The notes under the pieces are model-generated. The model searched no databases, was not told the origin of the DNA, and saw nothing but the letters and a program-made list of their open reading frames with translations. Positions 8,891-18,236 of a stretch of DNA of 64,000 bases are shown in pieces; the first letter of the stretch is position 1; every line of letters starts with the position of its first letter. A program made the position numbers and the translations under genes. Origin of the DNA: Photobacterium piscicola (lineage in GTDB: Bacteria > Pseudomonadota > Gammaproteobacteria > Enterobacterales > Vibrionaceae); contig NZ_FUZI01000001.1 of assembly GCF_900166965.1 (NCBI RefSeq), positions 1,334,296 to 1,398,295 of the forward strand, written 5' to 3'.

Positions 8891-9731
8891 GAGAAACCTC
8901 CTTATGGGCGAGTTCATCAGCTTTTGCTACTCGCATTGACGGTGTTTGCGCTGATGGTGTTTCTAATAATTGCTTGATGTGAGGGTAGCGATCAGTCTTC
9001 AACACATTCTCTCCAAGTAATGCGAGAATATTAAAAAAATGAAGGACATCAGTATCTGTTTCAAACTGCATATCATGGGCATTTTGCACCCATTCCTTTA
9101 TCCAAAGTAAAGGATAATTGTGTTGTTGAAGCGCCTCAGGAAAGTAAGTACTCAAATGTTGATGTACTTTTTCGACGGTATTACGACGAGTGATATCACC
9201 TAATTGTTTCCACTGTTGATCTGATAAGTGATAGGCCTTAGGTTTCTCTCTAATGTCTATTTTTTCGTCATGACAAAGAGAAATCCATCCCTCGCGGGTT
9301 GGCAACCAAGCTTTGGATATAGCAGCCCATATGTGACATTCTTGATCGTTTAAGATCACATTCATTGCCTCTGGTTGGCCAACTTTAAAAAAAACCTTAG
9401 AGCCATATGGCGAAAGAACCTCAAAGAAGTCCGATAGTATGATGGCAAGCTGGTCGATATTGGCATCACTACTAATGATATATCCCACATTTGCCTGATT
9501 ATATTGAGTAAACCAAGACATTGCGGTTGGTGTTAGCTTAATGATGAATGGTGATACTTCTCTTAATGGTAAAAAGCGTAACGGGCAAATAGCTTGAGGT
9601 TGCAAATCTTGTTGCAGTAATAACAACTCAAGTTTTTCAATTTGGCTACCATCAAGAATAAGAAAACACGCTTCATGACTAAGGATGTCAAAGTCGGGGA
9701 TCGGCTTAGGGAGTTGAAGGCTAAAACTCAT
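8880..9731 (-). CDS. vasW: DUF4123 T6SS effector chaperone, VasW-like
   Basis: A 283-residue DUF4123 protein. DUF4123 proteins (Tec/TAP/VasW) bind both an effector and the VgrG tip and are needed for effector loading. The start at 9731 is chosen because its ATG overlaps the vgrG stop (ATGA) and has GGAG eight bases upstream; a start at 9749 would overlap vgrG further. The N-terminal part has the family pattern of short beta strands with conserved Trp-rich positions, such as AAISKAWLP and EGWISLC. Its own stop overlaps the vasX start by 11 bases. Position between vgrG and vasX matches V. cholerae VCA0019 exactly. Confidence 0.87.
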   Translation of the reverse strand: MSFSLQLPKPIPDFDILSHEACFLILDGSQIEKLELLLLQQDLQPQAICPLRFLPLREVSPFIIKLTPTAMSWFTQYNQANVGYIISSDANIDQLAIILSDFFEVLSPYGSKVFFKVGQPEAMNVILNDQECHIWAAISKAWLPTREGWISLCHDEKIDIREKPKAYHLSDQQWKQLGDITRRNTVEKVHQHLSTYFPEALQQHNYPLLWIKEWVQNAHDMQFETDTDVLHFFNILALLGENVLKTDRYPHIKQLLETPSAQTPSMRVAKADELAHKEVSHVK

Positions 9732-11755
9732 TGTGCATTCTCCATACACACTTCACAAACGGGTACTTTTCCCTTCATGGCCTCAAGTTGCTGCGGCCAA
9801 TTTATGAGTGTTATTGCAGCTAATGCCACGGCAGCTTCAACCGCGCCGGGTAATAACGGTGAAACACCCGCATAGCCTGAACCACTGCCCGCACTCCCTC
9901 CTGAGTTTAAATTCACTGCCGCCCCGACCAATGACACACCCGACGCGTCTATTTTGATAAAGCTACCGCCTGCTTTTAATGTAATTTCAGCACCAGCTTC
10001 AATCACAACTTTATTACCGGCTTTAATATGAATCTCATTCCCCGCATCGACTAATATCGCTTTACCCTGCTTAAGATGTAATGTGCCGTCGATCATCAAT
10101 GTTTGATCACCTTTAACATGGTGGCGACTTTCACCATCAACCGTTAAATGATCATTTACTTTGATATGACTAAAGCGTTCATTTTCTACATCAAGGTGTA
10201 AATCATGTTTAATGTTGTCGGTACGGTCATTTTCAACTAAGACATTGACATCTTTTTGCGCTCGAACGTAGATTTCTTCTTTGCCAGCTTGGTCTTCAAA
10301 ACGCAGTTCGTTATAGCCATCACCTTGGTGGGTTTCAGTGCGTAAAACAGTGCGGGTCTTATGAGCAGGTAATTCATAAGGAGGCTGATTGGTGGCGTGA
10401 TAAGTACGGCCAGTGATGATCGGTTGATCAGGATCTCCTTCTAAAAAACTGACAATCACTTCATGGCCTACACGAGGCAGGGCAACCATACCATATTGGC
10501 TACCCGCCCAACCTTGTGAAACTCGCACCCAACAGCTGGCGTTATCATCGCTGTTACTGTAACGATCCCAAGGAAATTGAAGTTTGACTCGCCCAAATTC
10601 ATCACAATAAATTTCTTCACCCTCAGGCCCAACAACCATCGCGATTTGTGGGCCATCAACGGTGGGTTTGGCATTAAACGGCGGACGCCAAGGGCGATGA
10701 GCTGCAATGACAACAAACTCATTATTATAGGTTGTTGCTCCTTCGCCGCCGGCTTCTTCTAATGCTTGGGGTTGAGTACCAACATGGGTGACGGCAATGA
10801 TCAACCAGTCACGGTTACAACTGTCATCATCATGCTCTTGCAGCGTAAACTTTACGCCGGGAAGAATAGTCGGCACATTACTTTTGGCATTCGCGGTTTG
10901 GGCATCGCGTCGAAGTGATTCAATTCGAAACTGCACAAAGGGCTTACCACTGGCATCATCTTTATAACGACCTGGGTAATCATAGTGCTCATACGTGGCT
11001 TGTTGATAATCCGCTTCTTTGGCTACTGAAGTTTGCAAAAAACTATAAGCTGGTTTTTTAAAGCTGTAGTCTTTTAGCTGAGCGGATGATGAGCAAATTT
11101 GAGTGTTACGCGCAAAAGTTCGAATAAAAGGCACGTTACTGCTACCACCACTGCGGCTGTTGTAAATCAGAGGCTCAACGAGACTGACAGCGTGTTGAGT
11201 ATCGTCACTAAAGATAAGAGTATTTTTCTTATTGTCGTGATTGAAGTAATAAAAAATCCCTTCTTCCGCGGCAATTCTATCGATAAAGGCTAAATCACTT
11301 TCACGGTATTGTACGCAATATTCACGCTGTACTAATTGGCGGCTGATTGCAAAACTATAATCATTAATCCCCATTTCTTGCAGCAAGATAGAGATAATTT
11401 CAGGCACCGTTTGTGTTTGGAAAATACGGCTATTTTGACGCAAGGCTAACCGCGCCAAAGGTGGCACAAATTCAACTTGATAGATTGTATGGCTGTGGCC
11501 GGTATCGCCTTGAGAGAATTGGCGCACAATACCATGCCATTGTTGCTGTAATTCACCGTGCTGCCAAACCGTCAATTTTGCATTGTGATCAATGGTTTCA
11601 AGCGGCGTTAAACTTGAGTTTCGGCTGGCTAAATCGATCGTAAAAGAAAAAGGCAAAGACAACGTATCGTTACCTTTAAATTCAGTCACAGCAAATGTTG
11701 ACGCGTCAAGCCCTTCAACGGTAAAGGTAAATTGTAATCCTGTTTGTTGTGCCAT
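9728..11755 (-). CDS. vgrG: T6SS spike protein VgrG (VgrG2-type, no effector extension)
   Basis: A 675-residue trimeric spike-tip protein. The order is an N-terminal gp27-like region (residues about 1-370, including the REYCVQYRESDLAFIDRI segment typical of VgrG), a gp5 OB-fold (around GPEGEEIYCDEFGRVKLQFPW, split as GPEGEEIYCDE and FGRVKLQFPW) and a beta-helix needle (about 510-610, repeats such as HIKAGNKVVIEAGAEITLKAG split across lines). The C-terminus ends after a short Gly/Ser linker, one hydrophobic stretch and a small CEVC Cys pair; there is no fused toxin domain, unlike V. cholerae VgrG1 or VgrG3. The cargo should be the VasX product downstream. GAGG precedes the ATG. Confidence 0.95.
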   Translation of the reverse strand: MAQQTGLQFTFTVEGLDASTFAVTEFKGNDTLSLPFSFTIDLASRNSSLTPLETIDHNAKLTVWQHGELQQQWHGIVRQFSQGDTGHSHTIYQVEFVPPLARLALRQNSRIFQTQTVPEIISILLQEMGINDYSFAISRQLVQREYCVQYRESDLAFIDRIAAEEGIFYYFNHDNKKNTLIFSDDTQHAVSLVEPLIYNSRSGGSSNVPFIRTFARNTQICSSSAQLKDYSFKKPAYSFLQTSVAKEADYQQATYEHYDYPGRYKDDASGKPFVQFRIESLRRDAQTANAKSNVPTILPGVKFTLQEHDDDSCNRDWLIIAVTHVGTQPQALEEAGGEGATTYNNEFVVIAAHRPWRPPFNAKPTVDGPQIAMVVGPEGEEIYCDEFGRVKLQFPWDRYSNSDDNASCWVRVSQGWAGSQYGMVALPRVGHEVIVSFLEGDPDQPIITGRTYHATNQPPYELPAHKTRTVLRTETHQGDGYNELRFEDQAGKEEIYVRAQKDVNVLVENDRTDNIKHDLHLDVENERFSHIKVNDHLTVDGESRHHVKGDQTLMIDGTLHLKQGKAILVDAGNEIHIKAGNKVVIEAGAEITLKAGGSFIKIDASGVSLVGAAVNLNSGGSAGSGSGYAGVSPLLPGAVEAAVALAAITLINWPQQLEAMKGKVPVCEVCMENAQ

Positions 11756-11824
11756 GATATTGCCTCAATTAAGCCTGTGCTAAAGCGATCAAAAAATGCC
11801 TTAGCAAAGACATAAACGCTAAAA

Positions 11825-11849
11825 GCCCGCACTGGATAACAGTGCGGGC
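11825..11849 (-). terminator. Attenuator between hcp and vgrG
   Basis: A perfect 9-bp stem GCCCGCACT/AGTGCGGGC with a 7-base loop, followed on the minus strand by TTTTAG. It sits 17 bases after the hcp stop and about 70 before vgrG. It would end most transcripts after hcp while letting some continue, matching the need for far more Hcp than VgrG. Confidence 0.85.
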
Positions 11850-11865
11850 AATAGTTATGTGATAC

Positions 11866-12384
11866 TTACGCTTCTAACGGTGCGCGCCAGTCATCAGCAC
11901 CCGATGTGCCAGAGACAGTGTGATCCCAATTAATTTTGCGGTAAGCCATTGAGATTTCAATAAGTTGAGTGAAATCAGCTTTGGTTGAATCTTGGCAATG
12001 TGGCATTTGATTGTCGATATTTACAATCGTTGCATCGGTTAACGTTGTTGTGAAGTAATGCTCTTGCTTACCTTCAACAGAAGTGCGGTACCACTTAAGT
12101 TCAACCGTTGGCAGCATTTCACCTGATGCCAATGCGTTGTACATCAACGGCACAGATTTGTTTAACGCCACAGTAAATTTAAAAGGTTTATGAACACGTT
12201 GACCAGCAGGTTGACCTGATTGTGGGTCAGTTGGCACGGTTACGGTATGCTTAAATTCTTGCACCAGCATTTGGTCTTCATGGCCTTCAACGTAAATGTT
12301 ACCAACAGAATTAGCAGTGAATGCATCTGCGGTGATGTTGCCCTGAGTACGACCTTGGATAGAGATATAACATGGAGTTGGCAT
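11866..12384 (-). CDS. hcp: T6SS tube protein Hcp
   Basis: A 172-residue Hcp, the same length as V. cholerae Hcp and close to it throughout: MPTPCYISI start, GHEDQMLVQEF, a PTDPQSGQPAGQRVHKPF motif, and a DDWRAPLEA end. Hcp hexamers stack to form the tube that carries effectors. It is the first gene of the auxiliary operon; a sigma-54 promoter lies about 40-55 bases upstream and an attenuator follows. AAGGAC precedes the start. No T6SS sheath, baseplate or membrane-complex genes are in this window, so this is an auxiliary cluster that must work with a main cluster elsewhere. Confidence 0.97.
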   Translation of the reverse strand: MPTPCYISIQGRTQGNITADAFTANSVGNIYVEGHEDQMLVQEFKHTVTVPTDPQSGQPAGQRVHKPFKFTVALNKSVPLMYNALASGEMLPTVELKWYRTSVEGKQEHYFTTTLTDATIVNIDNQMPHCQDSTKADFTQLIEISMAYRKINWDHTVSGTSGADDWRAPLEA

Positions 12385-12424
12385 TGTAATGTCCTTAAAA
12401 ATATTGGAATTTCATTACTTTTAA

Positions 12425-12440
12425 AGCAACTTCCATACCA
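12425..12440 (-). promoter_or_regulatory. Sigma-54 promoter of hcp operon
   Basis: Minus strand reads TGGTATGGAAGTTGCT. GG and GC are exactly ten bases apart, and the sequence matches the RpoN consensus TGGCACG-N4-TTGCW at nearly all fixed positions. Transcription should begin near 12415, giving a leader of about 30 bases before hcp. Vibrio hcp genes are known to depend on RpoN and the activator VasH. Confidence 0.88.
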
Positions 12441-12512
12441 CATTAAAAAATAACAATAACATATTGAATTGTAAGCAAATAAAAATAAAAATAATGATTC
12501 AACTAATACTCT

Positions 12513-12570
12513 GAGCAAGTTATTGCCCAGGATCGAGCAAACTATTGCCTAGCGAGCAAATTATCGCCCA
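12513..12570 (-). promoter_or_regulatory. Three tandem dyads, probable activator (VasH-type) sites upstream of the sigma-54 promoter
   Basis: Three copies of GAGCAA-N4-TTGCCC-like dyads begin at 12513, 12535 and 12554 (spacing 22 and 19 bases), about two helical turns apart. They lie 75-130 bases upstream of the -24 element, where bacterial enhancer-binding proteins usually bind. Two of the three also satisfy GG-N10-GC, so they could be mistaken for promoters. The regulator identity is inference. Confidence 0.7.
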
Positions 12571-12610
12571 CATTTACGCTTAGCAATATAAACACCAAAT
12601 CAAAAGCATA

Positions 12611-12645
12611 AAAAAGGCCAAGTGCTATGCACTTAGCCTTCATTA
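12611..12645 (-). terminator. Terminator of GH92 gene 1
   Basis: An imperfect hairpin (AAGGC at 12615-12619 and AAGTG at 12621-12625 pairing with 12631-12641, one mismatch) with a six-T tail on the minus strand. It lies about 55 bases after the mannosidase stop. Confidence 0.75.
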
Positions 12646-12696
12646 AAAATCATCAACCTATTTTAAGACGATATATTTTCATTTAATTTTCGTTAA

Positions 12697-15162
12697 TTAA
12701 AATATCGCCTGCAATGCTTGCTTCTTATCACCTGTCATCACAAAACGTAATTCGCCACCGGCTTTGATGTCACTGTGTTTAAAGGTTAGGTTAGCACCTA
12801 GCTGTTGACCATTAATGGTGACTGACTGCACATACTTATTCACTGGGCTATTATTGTCAGCCACAATGGTAAATTCACCGCCTTTCACATCAATCGCAAC
12901 CTTATCAAACAATGGACGACCAATTGAATAAGTAGGATCGGCTGGCGTCACTTGGTAAAAGCCTAAAGCACTCATGATGTACCATGCTGACATTTGGCCG
13001 ACATCTTCATTACCAATCAAACCTGTCGGTTCAGTGGTATAGAACTGATTCATTATTTGATCTAAATATTCTTGTGCTTTCCAAGGCTCATCAGTCAAAT
13101 TATATAAGTATGGAATATGGTGCGATGGCTCATTACCATGCATATATTGACCAATATAACCGGTTAAATCAGGCAGTTCTTCACCAGTATTTGAAGAGCG
13201 AGCAGTAAACAACTCATCTAAGTCTTCACGGAATGATTTTTCAGGTGTCATATCCGGTTTATTTTGAGCAACATCAGCAGCATAAATTTCTTGCTTTAGA
13301 CGCTCAAAATCATGCATTGGCTGGAACTTCCACTGCCATGCATTACCTTCAGTAAAGGCAAATTCATCAACAAAATACGGATCAAATGGTAATAGTGGGC
13401 ATTGCTCCATTGCTTTGCTACTACCATCCGTTTGTACCACATCTATCATCACACATTCATCTTTGCGCGACTCATCAATAGGCTGATTAAATTGTGATGC
13501 AGGTTTATTCGGACTAACACTTAATGGGTGATTCTTCGGACGTAAGAAGCCACTAACTTTATCCCAATGCTGCAACCAGTTATCAGCACGGCTTAAAAAC
13601 TCGTCTTGCAGTTTTACATCACCTGCCATACGCGCAATTTCTGATACTGCCCAATCACCATAAGCAAACTCTAAGGTATAAGATGCTGAGTTCCAGTAGC
13701 CATGATGAACATATTTATTTTGTTCATAAACCTTCACTTGCACCACATTTGCAGCACCAATGTTTTGATCGTCAGTCCAATCTGGAAATTCACTTTTCTC
13801 ATGATAACGCGCGGTGAATTCTGCCGCCTCTAATGCATCTTGCGCATTCACCTTTAAATCCTTTGCCATTGCATCAGCAATAATTGAAATGGCCGGAAAA
13901 CCAATCATCGTCCCCGTATAATGGCCTTGTAATTCCCACTTAGGTAACATACCGCCATCTTTATATTTACGAATTAAATCATTGGCATATTCTGTCGCGC
14001 GTTGTGGATTAATGATAGTTTGTAGGGGATGGAAAGCGCGGAAAGTATCCCACATTGAATACACTGAATAGTTAGGTGTATCCCCAGCGTCTTTAATTTC
14101 TTGGGTTCGCATTGCACGATATTGACCATCCACATCTTGGAAAATCATTGGCGCAATAGAAGCATGGTATAGGGCAGTATAGAAAATCTGTTTTTGATCT
14201 TCAGTGCCACCTTCAACTTCAACCTTGGCTAACTCGTTATGCCATGCCTGTTGAGATTGCGCTAACACACGATCAAAGCCCCACGCAGGTACTTCTGCAT
14301 TAAGGTTTTTCTCTGCGCCGTCAATGCCCGTAGGAGATAGACCCACTTTTAATTCTAATGGTTGATCTGTTGGCGCAAACTCTAAATAAGCGATTGTTTT
14401 AACCGCTTCAATATTATCATTATTTAATTTAACACTCGTTTCAACCCCATCAATTAATGCGGTTGCTTTCACAATCGGTTGATTAAATTTAGCATAGAAA
14501 TAGACATGTTGATTGTTTGCCCAACCATCTGAACTACGTTGACCTCGAATAGTATATTCATCAATTATTTCAATATTACCGACAGTGGTACGATTACCCC
14601 AACTCTTATTTAGAGTATGATCTAAGTCGAACTTAATAAATGGAGTAGTCCCTTCAGCGAAGGTATATTTATGATAACCCACACGTGCTGTTGTGGTTAA
14701 TTCCGCTTTTATATCACCACGATTTAATTCAACAGAATAATAACCCGCTTCTGCAATTTCATTCGCTTTATCAAAGGTATTATAAGTTGCGTTATTTTTT
14801 TCAGTAAAAGGCAAGACTAATATGTCACCTAAATCAGTGATGCCCGTCCCGCTTAAATGGGTATGTGAAAAACCATAAACAGGAATATCTTGTTGTTTTC
14901 CATGATCAAAATAACCCGCAGCAGAGCCCCAACCATCCATCTCAGTATCTGGGCTTAACTGTACCATTCCCGATGGATATACCGCACCAGGGAAAGTATG
15001 ACCATCAGCACCAGTACCAATAAAAGGGTTTACATATTGTAAATATACGTCTGAAACTGGAGTAATATTATCTTTAGATACCGATGTATCATCAGAATTA
15101 CAACCAACTAACCCCATCGCTAATGCAATAGAAAATGCTATTGGACTCAGTTTATTTATCAT
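12697..15162 (-). CDS. GH92 alpha-mannosidase lipoprotein (1 of 4)
   Basis: An 821-residue exo-alpha-mannosidase of glycoside hydrolase family 92, a calcium-dependent inverting family. The first 22 residues are a lipoprotein signal ending in GLVGC, so it should be anchored to a membrane. GH92 motifs appear in order: YVNPFIGTGADGHTFPGA, GFSHTHLSGTG, YSMWDTFRAFHPL, EGNAWQWKF, GNEPSHHIPYLYN and GNEDVGQMSAWY. These include the acidic catalytic region and the His/Glu-rich sugar site. It is followed by its own terminator and preceded by a shared control element (15274-15318). Linkage preference (alpha-1,2, -1,3 or phosphodiester) cannot be read from sequence alone. Confidence 0.93.
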   Translation of the reverse strand: MINKLSPIAFSIALAMGLVGCNSDDTSVSKDNITPVSDVYLQYVNPFIGTGADGHTFPGAVYPSGMVQLSPDTEMDGWGSAAGYFDHGKQQDIPVYGFSHTHLSGTGITDLGDILVLPFTEKNNATYNTFDKANEIAEAGYYSVELNRGDIKAELTTTARVGYHKYTFAEGTTPFIKFDLDHTLNKSWGNRTTVGNIEIIDEYTIRGQRSSDGWANNQHVYFYAKFNQPIVKATALIDGVETSVKLNNDNIEAVKTIAYLEFAPTDQPLELKVGLSPTGIDGAEKNLNAEVPAWGFDRVLAQSQQAWHNELAKVEVEGGTEDQKQIFYTALYHASIAPMIFQDVDGQYRAMRTQEIKDAGDTPNYSVYSMWDTFRAFHPLQTIINPQRATEYANDLIRKYKDGGMLPKWELQGHYTGTMIGFPAISIIADAMAKDLKVNAQDALEAAEFTARYHEKSEFPDWTDDQNIGAANVVQVKVYEQNKYVHHGYWNSASYTLEFAYGDWAVSEIARMAGDVKLQDEFLSRADNWLQHWDKVSGFLRPKNHPLSVSPNKPASQFNQPIDESRKDECVMIDVVQTDGSSKAMEQCPLLPFDPYFVDEFAFTEGNAWQWKFQPMHDFERLKQEIYAADVAQNKPDMTPEKSFREDLDELFTARSSNTGEELPDLTGYIGQYMHGNEPSHHIPYLYNLTDEPWKAQEYLDQIMNQFYTTEPTGLIGNEDVGQMSAWYIMSALGFYQVTPADPTYSIGRPLFDKVAIDVKGGEFTIVADNNSPVNKYVQSVTINGQQLGANLTFKHSDIKAGGELRFVMTGDKKQALQAIF

Positions 15163-15273
15163 TATTATCGACCTATATTATTGATAGTTGGGTAACGAGT
15201 TAGATAAATATCAACTCACTTTACATTCGATTAATAATAAAAATAAACACTCTATTTAAATAGTAGCAAAAAG

Positions 15274-15318
15274 GCACATTTACTGGATTTTTATCACCAA
15301 CTTATATTTTAGTGACAT
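15274..15318 (-). promoter_or_regulatory. GH92 upstream element, copy 1
   Basis: Plus strand carries CATTTACTGGATTTTTATC and then ACC, followed by AGTGA 31 bases after the start of TACTGG. The same two blocks at the same spacing precede two other GH92 genes (18031 and 43441). It lies about 110-155 bases before the mannosidase start. Probably a shared operator or promoter part; the regulator is unknown. The rest of 15163-15421 shows nothing else. Confidence 0.6.
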
Positions 15319-15421
15319 TGGTTCAACGTAATAATCAATAATATTAATATATAAAAAAGCAGCCATTAAATATAAATGACTGCCGATTATTTTCTTTATT
15401 TATTTGTTTAGTTAACTCTAA

Positions 15422-17917
15422 TTATTCAATGAATGAAGCTTGCATAGCCTGAGATTTATCACCTGTCATCACAAATTTAAGTTCACCACCTACTTTAAAT
15501 TCGGAGTGATTAAAGAACAAACCGTTATCTAACTGCTTACCATTAATTGATACCGATTTTATATACATATTATCATCGGCATTATTAATCGCTTTAACGG
15601 TAAAGAAACCGTCTTTTACAGGTAAACGTACTTCATCAAATAATGGCCGTCCAACAGTATATATAGGTGCTGCTGCGTTAACTTGATAGAAACCCATTGC
15701 AGACATCACATACCATGCCGACATAGAACCAACATCTTCATTACCAATAATGCCAGCAGGTTCTGCAAAGTACATTTCATCTAAAATATAATCGACCACT
15801 TCTTGGGTTTTCCAAGGTTCCGCGGTCCAATTATAAAGGTATGGAATATGATGCGATGGCTCATTACCAAAGGCTACTTGGCCAATCATTCCCGACATAT
15901 CGGCTGTTTCTGTACCTTCACTACCGGCGGTAAAGGTCGCATCTAAGTTTTTCGCAAACGCAGCTTGCCCACCCATGACCTGTTGCAGACCTTTAATATC
16001 ATGCGGTACAAACCAAGTCCATTGCCATGCATTACCTTCTGCATAAGGACCTGATTCATGAGCCGTATTATACGGATCAAATGGCGAAATAAACTCACCA
16101 TCAATGGTTAATGGACGCATAAAACCAGTTACGCCATGCTTGGCATATTCAGTTGGATTGTTATCAAAGTAACGTTCAAATGCTTTTGATCGCGCTAAAT
16201 ATTGTTGCTCAATGTCAGTATTACCCGCAGCTTTAGCAATTTGTGCAATAGCCCAATCATAAAATGCATTTTCTAAGCCGTAAGATACCGATTCTTTAAT
16301 ATTTTCAGCATTTTCATTAGCGACAGGCACAAAACCTTGTTGCTGAGAAAATTTGATGGCATCAGGTAGAACACGTTTTAATACATCAAGATCCCACTCT
16401 TGCGCTAATGTTGCATAGTTATCATAAGTGGATGATTCAACCGCAGCTTGCAGTGCTTGTTGTTTTTCTTGTTGTGTAAATTCATTCGGAAACTTGGTGA
16501 TCGCATCAGCAATAACAGCAACCGCGGGATAACCAATCATGGTGCCTGTTTCATCCCCTAGATGTTCCCACTTAGGCAATAAACCACTTTCCCGCCATTT
16601 CTGAACCATATTCTTGGCATATTGAACGGCACGTTCAGGCTCAGTAATGGTTTTTAATGGATGTAACGCACGGAAAGTATCCCATAATGAATACACCGAA
16701 AAGTTTGGTTGTTCAGGCGTTGCTTGACCATAAGCAATAGAATACTCACCTTCGCCATTACGAATTGAACCTTTACCCATGCCTCTAAACTCACCACTAA
16801 CATCTTGATGCACTTGAGGGGCTATTTTTGTATGGTAAAGCGCGGTATAGAAAATTTCTTTTTGCTCTGGCGTACCACCTTTCACATCAAAATTTAATGC
16901 TCGTTGCCATTTTTTAACGGCACTGGCGCGAGCTTCATCAAATGACTGATGAGCTTCTGCATCATGGTTTGCTTTAGCACCATCAGCACTCACGGCAGAG
17001 ATTGCAACTGCGGCATTAACAACTTGGGTATCACCAGCTTCAAATTCCACATATGCGGTAACATCAGCTTTAGTACGCTTCACTGGTTTACCCGTTTCAT
17101 CATGAAGTAACACTGATGCATGCTCGGCAGTTAATCCATCAACAGGCTTACCGTTAGCCAGAATAACAACGTTCTTGATTTTTTTATCAAAGGTCGCATA
17201 GAAGAATATTTTTTGATTTTTAGCCCATCCAGAAAAATGTGCGGCATCTCTTTCACCCGTGATCGTATAACCATCATCACTGACCGTTAATTGATTACGT
17301 AATGACGTAGAGCCCCAATCACTGTTTAATATAGAATTTAAATCAATTTTTAATTTCTGATCAGTATCTTGAGGATAAGTATAACGATGGAAACCAACCC
17401 GTTCAGAAGCAGTTAGCTCAGCTTTAATATCATTGTCTGCAATTTCTACGCTGTAATAGCCAACTTCAGCATGTTCAGTTGTTTTATCCATTTTCACTGA
17501 AATAGCGTTACGGTAATCATCATTATCTTCGATATATTTTTGATTATCTTCAGTAAACGGTAAAAATAGAATATCGCCTAATCCCCCCATACCAGTACCG
17601 CTTAGGTGAGTATGAGAGAAACCAAATAACGTATCTTTATCGTAATGATAACCTGATGAAGAATGCCACCCCATCAATTCAGTGTCGGGTGAAAGCTGCA
17701 TCATACCTTCAGGTACCACTGCCCCCGGAAAAGTATGACCATTAAAGCCAGTACCAATAAATGGGTCGACAAATTTAGTGTTACCCGTTAACTCAATCGC
17801 AGGTTGATCTTTATCTGGCACAATGGTCGTATTATTTATCGTTTCGTTATTACACCCAGCTAATACTGCTGCGACCATCAGTGCCAAAGGCATTATTTTC
17901 ATTGTCGACATATCCAT
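15422..17917 (-). CDS. GH92 alpha-mannosidase lipoprotein (2 of 4)
   Basis: An 831-residue family 92 alpha-mannosidase, tandem to copy 1 in the same direction but with its own upstream region. The signal peptide ends in a VLAGC lipobox. Motifs are FVDPFIGTGFNGHTFPGA, GFSHTHLSGTG, YSLWDTFRALHPL, EGNAWQWTWFVPHD, GNEPSHHIPYLYN and GNEDVGSMSAWYV. The middle region (KWEHLGDETGTMIGYPAVAV, and the QQEKQQALQAA segment after it) is closest to copy 4 among the other three, which suggests copies 2 and 4 share a more recent ancestor. Three in-frame ATGs lie at the start (residues 1, 3 and 6); the first is given, the second has the best ribosome site. Confidence 0.93.
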   Translation of the reverse strand: MDMSTMKIMPLALMVAAVLAGCNNETINNTTIVPDKDQPAIELTGNTKFVDPFIGTGFNGHTFPGAVVPEGMMQLSPDTELMGWHSSSGYHYDKDTLFGFSHTHLSGTGMGGLGDILFLPFTEDNQKYIEDNDDYRNAISVKMDKTTEHAEVGYYSVEIADNDIKAELTASERVGFHRYTYPQDTDQKLKIDLNSILNSDWGSTSLRNQLTVSDDGYTITGERDAAHFSGWAKNQKIFFYATFDKKIKNVVILANGKPVDGLTAEHASVLLHDETGKPVKRTKADVTAYVEFEAGDTQVVNAAVAISAVSADGAKANHDAEAHQSFDEARASAVKKWQRALNFDVKGGTPEQKEIFYTALYHTKIAPQVHQDVSGEFRGMGKGSIRNGEGEYSIAYGQATPEQPNFSVYSLWDTFRALHPLKTITEPERAVQYAKNMVQKWRESGLLPKWEHLGDETGTMIGYPAVAVIADAITKFPNEFTQQEKQQALQAAVESSTYDNYATLAQEWDLDVLKRVLPDAIKFSQQQGFVPVANENAENIKESVSYGLENAFYDWAIAQIAKAAGNTDIEQQYLARSKAFERYFDNNPTEYAKHGVTGFMRPLTIDGEFISPFDPYNTAHESGPYAEGNAWQWTWFVPHDIKGLQQVMGGQAAFAKNLDATFTAGSEGTETADMSGMIGQVAFGNEPSHHIPYLYNWTAEPWKTQEVVDYILDEMYFAEPAGIIGNEDVGSMSAWYVMSAMGFYQVNAAAPIYTVGRPLFDEVRLPVKDGFFTVKAINNADDNMYIKSVSINGKQLDNGLFFNHSEFKVGGELKFVMTGDKSQAMQASFIE

Positions 17918-18006
17918 TCCCTAGCTTATTTCGTTAGCTGTAGATTGTTATATCGACAACTACGATTGAAAAATTCTAACTGAATTATCAATAAACTTAG
18001 TGATAG

Positions 18007-18114
18007 GATATATAGGATTAATTACGCATTCACTGGCTTTTTGTAACCGCAATTATTCGCTGTGACATAACGCATATTCCTTTAAAGCTCTCTTTGGACT
18101 CAATATCACAGTTT
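18007..18114 (-). promoter_or_regulatory. GH92 upstream element, copy 2
   Basis: Blocks in order on the plus strand: GATATAGGATTAATTACGCA from about 18007, CACTGGCTTTTTGTAACC from 18031, CGCTGTGA at 18058-18065, and GACTCAATATCACAGTTT at 18097-18114. All recur before GH92 copy 4 with identical spacing (27 and 66 bases from the CACTG block). The TGTGA half-sites may mark CRP binding. The remaining part of 17918-18236 holds only a terminator. Confidence 0.65.
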
Positions 18115-18177
18115 TATTTTTCTTGCATAAAAAGTAGTTAATAAAGTTTAAGGTAATAGATTTTATTGAAGAATAAA

Positions 18178-18202
18178 AAAACGGCCTAAATTAAAAGCCG
18201 TT
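18178..18202 (-). terminator. Terminator of the M20/DMT/isomerase/M24 operon
   Basis: AACGGC/GCCGTT stem with an A/T-rich loop, followed on the minus strand by a run of seven T. It lies about 35 bases after the amidohydrolase stop. Confidence 0.75.
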
Positions 18203-18236
18203 AAAATTAAAAGTTTTTAATCACTAGTTATATTTA

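Noticed and set aside
12515..12570. Three additional sigma-54 promoters
   Set aside because: Two dyads satisfy GG-N10-GC but lack the rest of the consensus, are part of a symmetric repeat, and lie upstream of a far better match at 12425-12440.
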